Assembly: GCA_030737835.1 (NCBI GenBank)
Contig: CM060855.1
Span: 17,930,378-17,994,377 of the forward strand
DNA: 64,000 nucleotides
Direction of reading: 5' to 3'
From: Acorus gramineus
Taxonomy: Eukaryota; Streptophyta; Magnoliopsida; Acorales; Acoraceae
Below, one piece after another: positions 20,123 to 31,478 of this stretch. The notes under the pieces were generated by a model, which did no database searches, was not told where the DNA came from, and saw only the letters and a program-made list of their open reading frames with translations. How positions within the stretch are numbered: position 1 is the first letter of the stretch; each line of letters starts with the position of its first letter. The translations under genes were made by a program, and so were the position numbers.

Positions 20123-21306
20123 CTACAATTTGGATTATACGATTCATTTTAACCCATTTTATAATGAGTTGGGATCCAGCAAGTTATTGGTAAGTGATGT
20201 AGCATAAGTTACGCTCTTTCACAAATCTGATTAACTTTTACATACATTGATACAAAGAGATCTTTCACACACACAAAGGGATGCGAGATATGCCGACTCT
20301 AATGATTCTGTTGATTCTTTGTGAAGAATGGTTGAACGATGAACGTCTACGTATATGTTATTCCATTAAGAATAACAAGAAACATTAGGAAAATAAAGAA
20401 AACGAAATTGTAAATACCAAATTCTGATTTAATTTTGTGATTACAGAATCTATATACAGAGGAGAGAATCCCAACACAAACTAGGATTTCCTGAACAAAT
20501 CACCTAAATCCTATTAACAGAAAAGAAATCATAACTGAATCCTAACTACTATCAATATCCACTTACCCAATTATTATGTGCAATCAAAACAAACGAAAAT
20601 TATTATAAATAGAAAAATAATTTTCATCCATCGATTTGACATCTGAGATGCCATCAGATTGATCATGTTTGACATCCGAGATAATATCAGATTAATCCAA
20701 TAATTTTGGTAGTTGTGATCGCTATTGTGCTACTCCTATAGGGCTCGTCGATATGAACACGTGAATATATAACGATTATGATATACAATTTGAAAGTTAT
20801 GGCCTCCCAAAGCTGCGGTATTCTCTAAACTATTCGATCATATTTTCTTCATTGCTTTTGGTTTGTCTGATCTCATACGTCCATGAAACTTGCGGCTATG
20901 GAAATCTACATCAATAAATCATAATAGAGAGGAAGAATGTTGTATTGACATTCTGGATTCCCTGAATTTGAGTTATCCCATATAATTTGTCACTAGTATA
21001 AGCAGGTCTTGAAGTCAACATAACCCATATGACTAATTAATTTTAAATTTTGTAATTCAATATTACGTTTCCAAACAAACAAAACTAGAAATATATGGAA
21101 ACAAATGCATATAGCCTCCCGAAAGTTTGCTTATATCTATAAGGACCCCTCTCTGGTTTTTTTTTTCAAAAATCCAAACAACCCCTTGATTGTTTGGGTT
21201 ATGTTGACATACCCTCTACATTTAAAACATTGAAATTGAGGTGTGGTTAACTTAATCAAACATAGTTAAATTATCTTTTTACCCTTGTTAGTTTTACCAA
21301 CACCAA
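20123..21306. other. AT-rich spacer with a fragment of the CATATAACCCC family
   Basis: No gene recognised. 21105-21240 (AATGCATATAGCCTCCCGAA and on) is a partial copy of the inverted-repeat family found at 21307-22371 and 28111-28984. Confidence 0.4.
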
Positions 21307-22371
21307 AGGGAAAAATGCATATAAACCCCTTAAAATTTTTGAATATCCATATTGACCCCTCATTTTTCGAGATGTCCATATAACCCATTATATTTTCTCA
21401 TAGATAAAGATTTAGGCCCTTGAGTTATTTCTCTGTCAAATTTTAAATAATACTTCAGGCATTTTCTATCCATTTAAAAGTGCTAGAAATGTATTTATTC
21501 AAATAACCTCATGAGATTTAAGAAAAATTCAATATGAACCATATGAAAGACCAAAATGTCCTCCATAAAAAATCTCACTGTATTTCTTATTAGTGTGTGA
21601 AGAATAAATTATTGCATATCGTAGGATTAATCCCACACAAGTGTTAAATGGATAGTGATAGGGGGTGATATGAATTGTAGAGGGAAAAACTCGCGTTCTC
21701 TCGAAAGGTGACACGTGTCGGAGTGTAAACGGGTGTGAATTACCGAGCCCGATGACTAGATAATAGCAAAGAAGACGAGTAGAGATTCGACACTCCCGCA
21801 TATGTGAGGCCCAATCAGATCAGTATCTCAACAAATTGACTCGGATCTAATCAAAAGAGCTTTATACCTCGAGCGATTAAGTATCCACGCAATTTGTAAT
21901 GGTCGAGCTATTATTAAGACCCATTATCCGTTGAAGGTTCAAGGGCAGGATCAATGGCATTAAGACTTGACTGTTTCCACAAAACTCGCCCATCACAACC
22001 AATAAAGGGAACAACAGTTACAAAAGCTCAAGGGCTAGCAAACCTAATAAAAGGGGGAAAAGACAGCAAACAAAGGTATGAGTTGATCATTTGTGAATTA
22101 ACATAATTTGAAAGTTCCCTTACTGACTTAAACATCAAAGTCCATTTGGTCTACACCACACCGGTGTTCCATATCATTTCTGTGAGTGCAGGTTCCATAT
22201 TCGGTCAAGTATTCACCTGATAGGGAGACTCCACCCGCTTATATTAGTTGGAGTAAAATTTCAACCCTTCATGAATTAATCGCGTAATTTCAGGAGGTTA
22301 TATAGATATTCAGAAAAATAAGAAGTCGATATGTATATTCGTAATCTTTTAGGGGGTTATATGAATATATT
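21307..22371. mobile_element. Inverted-repeat element of the Mutator-like family, containing a solo LTR
   Basis: The left end GGGAAAAATGCATATAAACC and on (ATATCCATATTGACCCC) is an inverted, diverged match to the right end (GGGGGTTATATGAATATATT, preceded by GTTATATAGATATTCAG). No matching target duplication was found. A solo LTR occupies 21676-22271. Confidence 0.6.
21676..22271 (+). mobile_element. Solo LTR (Gypsy-like) with perfect 5-bp target duplication
   Basis: Begins TGTAGAGGGAAAAACTCGCG and ends AACCCTTCA. Flanks TGAAT (21671-21675 and 22272-22276) are identical. The opening words match the LTR-like block at 56494, and the GCTTATATTAGTTGGAGTAA ending is of a type I associate with Gypsy LTRs. 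No internal domain remains, as expected after LTR-LTR recombination. Confidence 0.75.
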
Positions 22372-24075
22372 TTTTCAGGAAGATGTTATAAGGTAACAAA
22401 ATATTCTATTAATATTCTTCCTAAATTGACGGTAATTTAGCTAAGATATTTTTTTTTTATCTTACCCTTACTTTCTTGGGGTTTAATGTATGTAGAAAAA
22501 AAAAAAGAAGAATATGAATGTTAGTGAACTTTCAAGTGATAAATGAATTTTTCTCAAAAAATTTAGTAGTCCCAACAAAAACTTCATTTATTTATTTTAG
22601 AGTTCTGTGACTAATAAATCCTGTGAGGTTGGTGTTGATTTCTCGTGTTGACATGTCAAACTTCAGTGTCATGACTTTTTAAAGCATCCAACTATCAAAT
22701 CAGACACCATTGAATTTGGTAACATAGATAATTAGTGAAATTGGAAATGAGAATGATGTTTGTACTTGTCTCTTTGGGTTACCTTCTTGTCATAATCAAC
22801 TTCTGTTCAACCATACAAGTTCTTGGAAAATTGAATTGAATGGTGACATGGTTGATGACCTATACAGCTCGTTACCTCGTTGATCAGTCATAAGAGTTAA
22901 CCATTGATTTATGAGCGTTGTTACATGCAACTCTATTTATAGTTTCAAATGCAGTCTTATATATCTTATTGGTCATCCAAATAGACATATACCTCTACAA
23001 GTTTGATATATGTCTCCATAATTTTTTTATTCATTGAAAATGAGTTCATTCAATTTGAAATAGAACAATATTCACTTTTTATCAAAGCATATACTTCATT
23101 ATCATTAAATGATGTTTACTAATTTTAAATAATTAAAACATGTTGCGATTGACCGTGAGCCACAAGGCCGTCCTAACATTTTCCTTGATTTGTTCCTTCC
23201 TCCGAGAGGGGTTGCTCCTATTTTCATTTGTCAACCCATCAAGCATATCTCCACCTAAAGAAACTAGTTTCACATTGGTCATGGTCATGTATTGCTTTTA
23301 AAAGGAGTCAAAAGATCTCTTGAATTCCTGCACGGTGCTCCTCCGTTTGTTTTGGGAATAAACCCAAGAATAAAGTGGTATTGACTGAAATATGAGTTTT
23401 AACTTGTTTGAAAAGCTAGAATATATTTGTATAAGAAGTTCCCCGATAAGTTGGTATAACCATGGATAGCCATTCCGAGCTGAGGGTAGAGTCAAATTAT
23501 TCCAGGTTATTCTACCCAAAGAATATGTGGGTCCACTGTCAAATCAACCGTTATCACTTCTAATCTCACCTATCAAATTAACTATCATTATTTATTCACA
23601 TTTTATAAATCATTATCCATACTTTATTCAGATTTTACTCAAACAACAAAAAATTTATTCTTACGTTTACCAACGAGAATAATTCAAAACACAACTAAAC
23701 ACAAAATCATTTTATCCTTATTTATACTCACTTATGTTGAAATAACTGTATACCCAAGAATAAGTCATATTTTGTATCTAAACGGGGGCTTGATCTTTGT
23801 AGAGATATAAATCTATCCGTCTTTATAAAATAAAAATATATATACTCCAATGGATTGTATACGTTTTACATTTTATCTTTTGGTTATGCGGTTTAACCAT
23901 TGGCTCTTCGAAAATACATTCTACTTTTAAAAATCATTGCTTTGAAATTTTTTCAAATGTATGTTAGAAGTTTATCAAAGAAAACAAGGAAATTCAGATT
24001 CAGATTTTGCGTTTCCACCATAGAATCCGAGAAAAAATAACAAAGAATCTATTCCTAAACATGGTGGGAACATAA
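22372..24075. other. Spacer with duplicated and dispersed repeats
   Basis: 22716-22860 (TTGGTAACATAGATAATTAG, TAACC-TTCTTGTCATAATCAAC) recurs at 25312-25510. 22985-23160 is an inverse copy of repeat R2. The rest is AT-rich without recognisable genes. Confidence 0.5.
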
Positions 24076-24183
24076 CATGAAAGCAACTTCAAACAAACTT
24101 GGCAACCAAGCTTCAATTGCCTTTATACCCACTATGTCTTGAGCTCACACTCTCAAGTGGGAAGAGACCTCCAAATACAAGAC
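24076..24183 (+). promoter_or_regulatory. Promoter and leader of small gene B1
   Basis: The box CATGAAAGCAACTTCAAA plus AAACTTGGCAACCAAGCTT (24076-24113) is conserved at 26363 and 31370. It contains the inverted repeat CTTGG-CAA-CCAAG. A TTTATACC TATA-like site lies at about 24121. The leader AGAGACCTCC(A/G)AATA is shared with 31479. Confidence 0.55.
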
Positions 24184-24378
24184 ATGGACGCTCGCGAGCT
24201 AGGCCGGACAGACAAACCCTCCCGGAAGTTTGTCCCGCCGAGGCGGGGAGAGGTGAAGAGGACCATCATCAGGTCCATCGCCAGGTCCTTCACCTTCAGG
24301 ATGACCGCTGCCACCAGAGCCAGGAACGTTGACACGGGCGGGTCAGGTGATCCGGGCCGTGGCAGCCAGGCCCGCTGA
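24184..24378 (+). CDS. Small basic protein, PPRRGEVKR family, copy B1
   Basis: 64 residues. MDARE, a basic linker, the core PPRRGEVKRTII at residues 18-29, then RSIARSF and a tail rich in arginine and glycine. I chose the ATG at 24184 rather than the in-frame ATG at 24139 because MD[VA]RE is the family start and the upstream 15 residues are leader DNA shared with non-coding copies. The C-terminal tail is diverged from group A and from B2. Followed by a conserved hairpin at 24524-24557. Function unknown. Confidence 0.65.
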   Translation: MDARELGRTDKPSRKFVPPRRGEVKRTIIRSIARSFTFRMTAATRARNVDTGGSGDPGRGSQAR

Positions 24379-24523
24379 TCCGGCCCGACTAGTTTTGTTG
24401 TTCATGAAGATGTTTGGATTGTTTTTGAGTTTCAGCTTTTTTTTTTTTTTTTTTTATGCATTGAGTTTCAGCTTCTTCTTGTTGTTGTTTACAAGGGAGG
24501 TTTTATTGTCTGTGTCTGCCTGT

Positions 24524-24557
24524 CCTTGGTGTTTTATTTTTTTTGCGAACACTAGGT
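24524..24557 (+). other. 3'-flank hairpin of B1 (diverged)
   Basis: CCTTGGTGTT can pair with AACACTAGG around a T-rich loop, with wobble pairs. It is the positional equivalent of the stronger hairpins at 26638, 26857, 31741 and 36719. Confidence 0.45.
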
Positions 24558-26362
24558 ACCAATGGTCTAGTTTTGTATACCTTTGGTTTTTTTGTTTTGT
24601 TTTAAATATTAGTTGTTAAAATGTTTGATTACATATTAGTTTGTTTGTTAAAGGGTTATAAGGGTTTTATTATTATTTATATCACTTATTTTAACATTGT
24701 ATCATAGTTTATTTGATATCTCTTTCTTTATTTTTCTTGAATCTCCTTATTTCTTTGAGATCCACCATTTGTCGTTGTCTCCGTGCGCCACGCCGATTGA
24801 TGCAAAATGGGTGGTCGACGTGTTCCTTGAGCAATGAATCCAAAAAGTCCACTTTAAGATTTTCAAGTATTTACAGAAAAATCGGTTAGTGAAAATAATA
24901 GGTGTCTCGAATTTGATTTCTATCAATTCCGAGAATCTTCAATAAGTAATTTTTATTAGTATAAAAAGGAGATTTGTAATCTAGGGTTTTGAACTTTTGG
25001 TTAATATATTTTTTAGTTTTATTTCTATTTTGAAAATTGTGAGTTTGTTGAAGGATATTACCGCTTGTTGGATCTTTGTTTAGTTTTTCATTGCATAGCC
25101 ATTGTCTCCGTCATTTTTCTCCGCCATCACTGTCGTCTCTGCTTAGCCCGTCACGCAGCCCATTGCATGCTTCAGCCGATCACGCCCGGATCGCTCGCCC
25201 AGCTAATCGTGGACAAAACCATGTGAAATCACGCGTAACCGTGTAATTATATTTATTCAATTAATATAGTTATCTATCCGAACTGAACAATCCAATTTTT
25301 CTATCCAAATTTGGTAACAAAGATAATTAATGAAATTGGAAATGAAAATGAATTTTGTACTAGTCTCTTTGGATTACCTTCTTGTCACAATCAACTTCTG
25401 TTCAACCATGTAATTAAGTTCATGGAAAATTGACTTGAGTGGTGACATGGTTGATCGCTGGTTAGTCATAAGAGTTAACTATTAAATGGTAACATAGTTG
25501 ATCGTGGGTTACTTTTCAAGAATTGGCTGAGACTCACAAGTCCAATCATCTTTCATCAAATATTATAAATCATATGGACCAAAATAGAAAATCATTAATT
25601 TTTTCAATTATGTAAATCCTAACTTATTTAAATTTTATTCATTTTTTATCGACAACTTATATATGATCAATCAAACGATAAAAAATTCATTATTTACATT
25701 TCACAGCTAGAATAATTAAAAATTTATCTATTATACTAAACAAAAGTGTTAAAATTTTCAAATCCATTCCTTTGTAACATTTTTATTTTTGATTTTACCC
25801 TTATTTAAAGCATAATATGAGATATTTGAATTCCACAAAAAATATATTGATCATACCACATCATCACTTTTTATTGGTTTTATATTGGGGTGAAACAAAA
25901 AAATATATCTGTCTATATATACGTGTGTATCTATCTAAGTTGGATTATCATGTCCATGTCTACCTAAATCTCAATACTTATTTAATGTTTTTTTGCATAT
26001 ATACCAAAATTACATTTAGGAGTTTCAAATGAGAGATTTTGACAATATTTGGTATATAGTTGGTTGAGGGTTACATGTACAAAAAACTTATTTTCAGGTA
26101 TTACATATCTTTTCCGTACAAGAAAGTATATCGTATCTTTTTTATATGTAATTTTACAAAAAATTATTAAAATTTTTATTATATTATTTATATACAAATA
26201 ACATGATATATTATACCATATATATAAATGCATAAAAAATTGAAGATGTTAATTTAGAACAATGTTTTTATTTTATGGAAATTCCATATTTTATCTAACA
26301 AAAGCAAGCATTTCCTCAGTCAAACTAAACTTCCAGTAATTGATCAAGTGGTGGGGTCATCA
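24558..26362. other. AT-rich spacer
   Basis: 25312-25510 duplicates 22716-22860, placing the same sequence upstream of both B1 and the B3 remnant. 25060-25220 is slightly GC-richer with no readable protein. Nothing else recognised. Confidence 0.4.
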
Positions 26363-26600
26363 CATGAAAGCAACATCAAAGAAACTCGGCAAACAAGCTT
26401 TATTTCCCCTTTACATACACTGCACCCACCCCCACATCCTGTGATCTTGAGCTTACACTCTCAGACTGAGAGGAGACACAGAATTTGAAGAAACCTTCAA
26501 AGACTTTCATATTGCCGAGTCCCTCGGGTTCGGGCCGACCACCGCCCGATGGGCCGGGTGATCAGGGCCATGGCGGCCCGGCCGACCCGCTGATTCAGAT
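26363..26600 (+). pseudogene. PPRRGEVKR family remnant B3 (promoter and tail only)
   Basis: The upstream box is present (CATGAAAGCAACATCAAA, 26363-26400) and so is the leader (TTGAGCTTACACTCTCA). The start codon region and the core are missing. What remains from about 26509 reads IAESLGFGPTTA and stops; this matches the segment after the core in B2 (FESLGFGPTIA). An internal deletion removed the essential part. Confidence 0.7.
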
Positions 26601-26637
26601 TTGTTTTGAGGGAGTTTTTTTTTTTGTTTGTGTATGT

Positions 26638-26677
26638 CAGTTCATAGTGTTATATTTTTGTTGAACACTATAAACTG
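26638..26677 (+). other. 3'-flank hairpin of remnant B3
   Basis: CAGTTCATAGTGTT and AACACTATAAACTG pair at 13 of 14 positions around a T-rich loop. Confidence 0.65.
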
Positions 26678-26729
26678 AAAAAATTTCATGTCAGTATGTA
26701 TTGATGAAAATTCTATTCATGTATGACGT

Positions 26730-26899
26730 GTTTTTGGGGTTCGGGCTAATGGGCCGTGGCGGTCTGGCCCACTGACACCTGGCCCAGCCCGACTTGTGTT
26801 GTTCATGGAGTTGTTGGGTTAGTTTTTGAGTTTCAGCTTGTTGTTGTCAATGTCTACAGTTCTTAAGTGTTGTATATTTTTGGGGAACACTAAGAACTG
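26730..26899 (+). pseudogene. Remnant B4: 3' end of a further family copy
   Basis: 26730-26850 matches the end of B1 and its 3' flank (GGGCCGTGGC, GGCCC, CGACTTGTGTTGTTCATGGA, TTTGAGTTTCAGCTT; compare 24345-24480). The protein core is gone. The hairpin at 26857-26899 pairs CAGTTCTTAAGTGTT with AACACTAAGAACTG perfectly apart from one bulged A. Confidence 0.65.
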
Positions 26900-28101
26900 A
26901 TGGTCTGGTTTTGTAGCTTTGGTTGCCTTTTTTATATAATGAAGAATGGCTTGACTTTTTTTTTTCCCTGGCATTATTATATATATATATATCACCAAAA
27001 TTACTTACATATAGAGGTACAACTAATTACTACCCCAAACTCAAATATTGAAACTCTACACAAGCATGTACAGACTGTATAATAGGTCCCAACAACCTAT
27101 GAATAAGTAGATCATGGAGCTTCAAGCACCATTTACAGTCAGCCCCAAATGGGCATTGTGTAAATAACAATAGGGGGCTGTGCTGGAAGAATGGCTTGAC
27201 TTGACACAAGGGTCTGTCCAATTCTTTGCCTCTCATTTGGTTGAGCATAACTGGTAGGGACAAAGTTACAGGATAATGACAAAGTGTCTTTGAGTTCAAA
27301 ATTGTGATTTTTCAGTTCCTCAAAACTAAAGATAAAAAAATTTCCTAGAAAACAAAGCTTTTCTCAATATTTTTTTTAAAAAAAAAAAAAAAAATTCCAT
27401 AACTCGGAATCTTAAAAATTTGAATGAATATCGGTACAATAGGTTCGTTTTGGAGTCCCTTTAGAGTCGTCATGACTAACAAAGTATATAAAATGAATTA
27501 ACATATACATACTTCTCTTTTTCGACATACACTCTATTATTAGAAAAAAAATATAAATGTTTGCATTCGATTCATATGAGTATAAATTTGGTTTTCTCTC
27601 AAATAACATACTAACTCAAAAAAAAAAAAAAATAGACATAACACATTATTCAACTTCTGTGAGGCTTTGGGGGGACCGGGCCCAACCCGGCCCTTTGTCT
27701 CCGCCCCTAATAACAAGAGAATAAAGAAGGATAAGGCACAATATAAAAAAATCAGTTTGTGTTGAAAGAATAAACACTGATAACTTCTGATAACTATATT
27801 TGAATAAATTCCCACAATTGAAGTCGAGTCACCATCAGTGGGTTTCTTTCACAGTTTTTGTCATGTTTCTCTGCGCGCTTGCTAAGAATCTTTTGAACAT
27901 ATATATATGGGATGGGTTAGTGACAAACATAGGATTTTAATTTAAGATTTTTAGTGATGTATTAGCTCTTGTTATGATATGCTGCTTTTCAAAAAATAAT
28001 TATAAAATAAAATTAAAACAGTAAAAATTTTCAACTATCAACATCGGAATCTAGTACTCGATTAAAAAGGGGGAAACACTATAGTGATAATGTGAGGAGA
28101 A
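26900..28101. other. Spacer, nothing firm
   Basis: 27030-27300 is less AT-rich and open on the minus strand for 89 codons, with no similarity I can name. 27660-27710 has a GGGGGACCGGGCCCAACCC patch. Homopolymer A/T runs are frequent. Confidence 0.35.
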
Positions 28102-28110
28102 TTAAAAAAA

Positions 28111-28984
28111 GGGTTAAATGCATGTAACCCCCTAAAAGTTAGCGTATATCAAAAAACAATCCTTACTTATGCGAATATCCATATAACCCCCTCAAAGTTG
28201 ACATGGTTAAGCATTTAGTCCCCTTGCCAACTTTCCGTTAGAAAAAAGGGAATATTCTGAGAATATTCCCTCGGCTGTTAATTTACATATTTATATAACC
28301 CCCTGATTGGTTTCATAAATCCAAAATGACCCAAATCTATGACGAAAATATCATTGTTATGTGAAGCTAATTAAAATATTCATATAACCCCCTAATTTAT
28401 GCCATAAATCTAAAAAGACCCACTTTCTGATTTCCCATATCTATATAACCCCCTACTTTATATAAAAAATACAAAATGACCCATTCTTTTTCTTCTTCTT
28501 CTTCTTCCGGTGGTCATTTTTGTGACCGTTGTCATGATTGGTTATATAAACCTCATTTGATCTTCTTCTTCTTCTCTTGATTTATATAAACCGACCGTTG
28601 CTATGGTCGGACAATGGCACCATCGTGCAAGAGGGGCAGAGGGGGGTAGATCAGAGGCGGGCGACGTCGTTGGTGACGGTGATGGGAGGGGAGGAGGTCG
28701 GGGAGGTAAGATCCGGTGATGTTGAGGACATTTTCGAGGACGTGGCGCAAGGAGGAGAAGATGAGGCGGCGGAGGCATGGTTTGTGGAGGAAGGGGTGGG
28801 GGAGGGGCGTATTGATCATTTTATTATGTTATGTTAACTTAACCACCGTAGTTATTTGATAAGATAACGGTAGGGGTGTTTTTGTATTAATCGACTACTT
28901 TGAGGGGGTTATATGGATATTCACATAAATGACGGGTTTGTTTAGATATACGCTAACGTTCAAGGGGTTATATGCATTTAACCC
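28111..28984. mobile_element. Mutator-like element with long inverted ends
   Basis: The ends GGGTTAAATGCATGTAACCC and, inverted, GGGTTAAATGCATATAACCC continue as an inverted repeat of about 90 bp through CATATAACCCCCTCAAAG. 9-bp flanks TTAAAAAAA (28102-28110, 28985-28993) are identical. The interior repeats the CATATAACCCCCT word and has a GGAGG-rich patch (28620-28810) open in several frames but with no transposase. Non-autonomous. Confidence 0.75.
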
Positions 28985-28994
28985 TTAAAAAAAA

Positions 28995-29265
28995 GGAAAA
29001 TGTTATACTCAGTCAATTTTACCAATAAAAAATCGGATCATGCATGTTTTTATTTATTTTTAAATAGTTAAAATCATCTAATGAGGTATATGCTTTAATA
29101 AAAAGTGTATATCACTCTATTTCGAGTTGAATGAACTCATTTTTAGTAAATGTAAGAAAACATTTAACGAGTTACATACATCGTCTAACGAAGTATATGC
29201 TCCATTGAATTTGTAATGAAGTATATAGAACTGTATTGTGGACTATAAATTGAAAACACTGAGTC
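28995..29265 (+). repeat. Dispersed repeat R2, copy 1
   Basis: Contains AATGAGGTATATGCTTTAAT, GAGTTGAATGAACTCATTTT and AACGAAGTATATGCTCC. Related copies: 37985-38245 direct, 22985-23160 and 57976-58140 inverted. Confidence 0.55.
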
Positions 29266-29598
29266 TAACAGTGCCTAAAAAAAAACTCATGAGGTTAAAA
29301 AATATTTTAAATATTTTTAAATCATATGTTTATCTCTTATATAATTTTTTAATATAATATATATTCCACAAGAGATTTTAATACTATAAACTGCAAAAAT
29401 AATGTGCATCTCATTTGTGTTCGGTTAAATCCATCGGTTCGATCTAACTTTCAACTCAACCATTGATTTAGGTTTCTTTGTGTCACAAACATTATAATGC
29501 TCAAGTCAGAATGACAAAATTAATAATTTTTTTCATTCAAACATTATTTTGTGAGTAGCAAGCACGTGTTAGCTCTCAATCATGACAAATCAATTATG
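29266..29598. other. AT-rich spacer, no gene seen
   Basis: No coding pattern or repeat terminus recognised. Confidence 0.4.
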
Positions 29599-30043
29599 TG
29601 CTGGGATTATGTCTCAATCTGGTGTATCAAAATCGGACGGTTATGATAAAATCAAATTAGGGTGGGCACCTAATTGGTACATTGATTAAGATTTAATCTT
29701 AATTAAGATATAAAGTGAATCTCCTAAAATTAGGGAAACAAATTTGTTTGTTAGGAGATTACTTAAAGAGGAAATTATTTATTTTATAAATATCTTCTAG
29801 GGTTTCAAGGCATTGCTGGCATGGCATAGGAAATCCATATGAAAGAGGTTGAGAGGGTTCAAGAGAGGATAACTCCATGAGAGAGTTTGTAAGGCCTTTT
29901 TGTATCTCAACTTCTCTGTTTACGCCCCGTGGATGTGGGCCTAGGCCAAACCACATATTTTTTGTGTTCTTCTGTGATTGTATTCCATTCTTGCGTTCGA
30001 TCTCGTATTTTATTGATGGTTTCCGCGCATCTGTTTCCCAACA
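29599..30043 (+). repeat. Left LTR of the short element
   Basis: TGCTGGGATTATGTCTCAAT to TTTCCCAACA; the second base pair of the right copy (TGTTGGG) is likely original. Contains TTTATAAATATC as a possible TATA box. Confidence 0.7.
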
Positions 30044-30597
30044 ACTGATATCAAAGCTCCAGGTTCTGACTTAGGAGGATGAGATCTAAAGAACGACGAA
30101 ACGACACGGGTCGACGATGGCATGGACATCGATGGAGAAAGCCAACGATGTTGTATCAAGGTTCAACGCGAAGAGAAAAAAAAATCATCGCATGCACGGA
30201 GACACGCACGGTGACGGAGAAGGGACGTGAGGTCTTTGTTCCTGGTTTCATGATCTTTCTTCTTTAGAGATGCAACACGGAGAAGAAGTTCTGAATCCAA
30301 GTGGCGTCTCAGGTGGTTTAGGTAAAAAGCGAGTCCAGGTATTCAGAGCTCGCGAGCGCGTGGTGTAGCTTGTTCAAGGTGAAGTCCAGACGATCCTTCT
30401 TCAGAAATGAACATGGAGCATGCGACAGATTCATGTGATGACCAAGTCAAGATACTAACTTAAAGATGCAGTGGTGCACACTTTCAAAAGAAAAAAATTT
30501 CTTCAACCAAGTGGAGTTTGCAGGGCAAGGTGGACACAGAAATCTTCAAAGGGTTCGTGAATGTTGGAGTTTACCGAATTCGAGCCAAGGTGGAGAT

Positions 30598-31018
30598 TGT
30601 TGGGATTATGTCTTGATCTTGTGTATCAACATCGGAAGGTTATGATAAAATCAAATTAGGGTGGGCACCTAATTGGTACATTAATTAAAATTTAATCTTA
30701 ATTAAGATATAAAATGAATCTCCTAAAATCAGCGAAACAGATTTGTTTGTTAGAATATTACTTAGAGAGGAAGTTATTTATTTTATAAATATCTTCTAGG
30801 GTTTCAAGGCATGACTGGCATGGCATAGGAAATCCATATGAGAGAGGTTGAGAGGGTTCAAGAGAGGGTAACTCCATGAGAGATTTTGTAAGGCCTTTTT
30901 GTATCTCAACTTCTCTGTTTACGCCCCGTGGATGTAAGCCTAGGTCAAACTACGTATTTTTTGTGTTCTTATGTGATTGTGTTCATTCTGTGTTGTGTTC
31001 AATAATCAACCAAACAAC
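30598..31018 (+). repeat. Right LTR of the short element
   Basis: TGTTGGGATTATGTCTTGAT onwards, near identical to the left LTR up to TGTGATTGTGTTC, then divergent or shortened. Confidence 0.65.
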
Positions 31019-31369
31019 AAAATTTTTATTATTAATTAAATTTTCAACAAAAATAACTAAAGAAAAAGAAAAAAGAAAATAACTTATCATTTATCTATAC
31101 TAGAATAATTATCTATTCCAGAATAACTTATTTTGTTACCAAAACAATACTGAATTAACTTACCCACCACAATCTTATATACTAGAAACACAAGGGGGGG
31201 CTTTCATTATCTAACATTTAATATAATAAAAAAAACCTAAAGAGAAGGATAACTTACCCACCACCATCTTATATTCTAGAAACACAAGGGGGTCTTCATA
31301 ATCTCATCTGACATAAAACCTGAAAGAGAAGGACCTACAAATTGCATATGGTGGCGTCATCACTCATCA

Positions 31370-31478
31370 CATGAAAGCAACTTCAACTAAACTTGGCAAC
31401 CAAGCTTTGTGGCCTACCTATATATAGAGATCCCACTCCATACTCCATGGTGGTTCTTTCAGAGACCTCCGAATAGAA
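31370..31478 (+). promoter_or_regulatory. Promoter and leader of small gene B2
   Basis: The conserved box runs 31370-31406 with CTTGG-CAA-CCAAG at 31392-31404. A clear TATATATAG box at 31419-31427 predicts a start near 31450-31455 and a leader of about 25 nt. Leader word AGAGACCTCCGAATA is shared with B1. Confidence 0.65.

Larger units (their letters stand above)
29599..31018 (+). mobile_element. Short two-LTR retroelement (TRIM-like or internally deleted Copia)
   Basis: The LTRs are at 29599-30043 and 30598 to about 31018. The internal region is only about 550 bp and encodes nothing recognisable. TGATATCAAAGC at 30046 is a diverged Met-tRNA primer site, and AAGGTGGAGAT just before the second LTR is a typical Copia polypurine tract. 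The right LTR lacks the final ~40 bp of the left one, and I found no target duplication. Confidence 0.7.

Noticed and set aside
24139..24183. Upstream in-frame ATG extending copy B1 by 15 residues
   Set aside because: The extension is leader DNA shared with non-coding copies; family alignment places the start at 24184.
27030..27299. 89-codon minus-strand frame in less AT-rich DNA
   Set aside because: No recognisable domain, no promoter or second copy; could be an exon but nothing supports it.
28577..28837. 86-codon acidic frame inside the Mutator-like element
   Set aside because: GGAGG-rich sequence inside a non-autonomous element; also open on the opposite strand; no transposase motif.
29877..31082. 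65- and 68-codon frames starting MRxFVRPFCISTSLF
   Set aside because: They are duplicated because they lie in the two LTRs of one short retroelement, not because of protein conservation.
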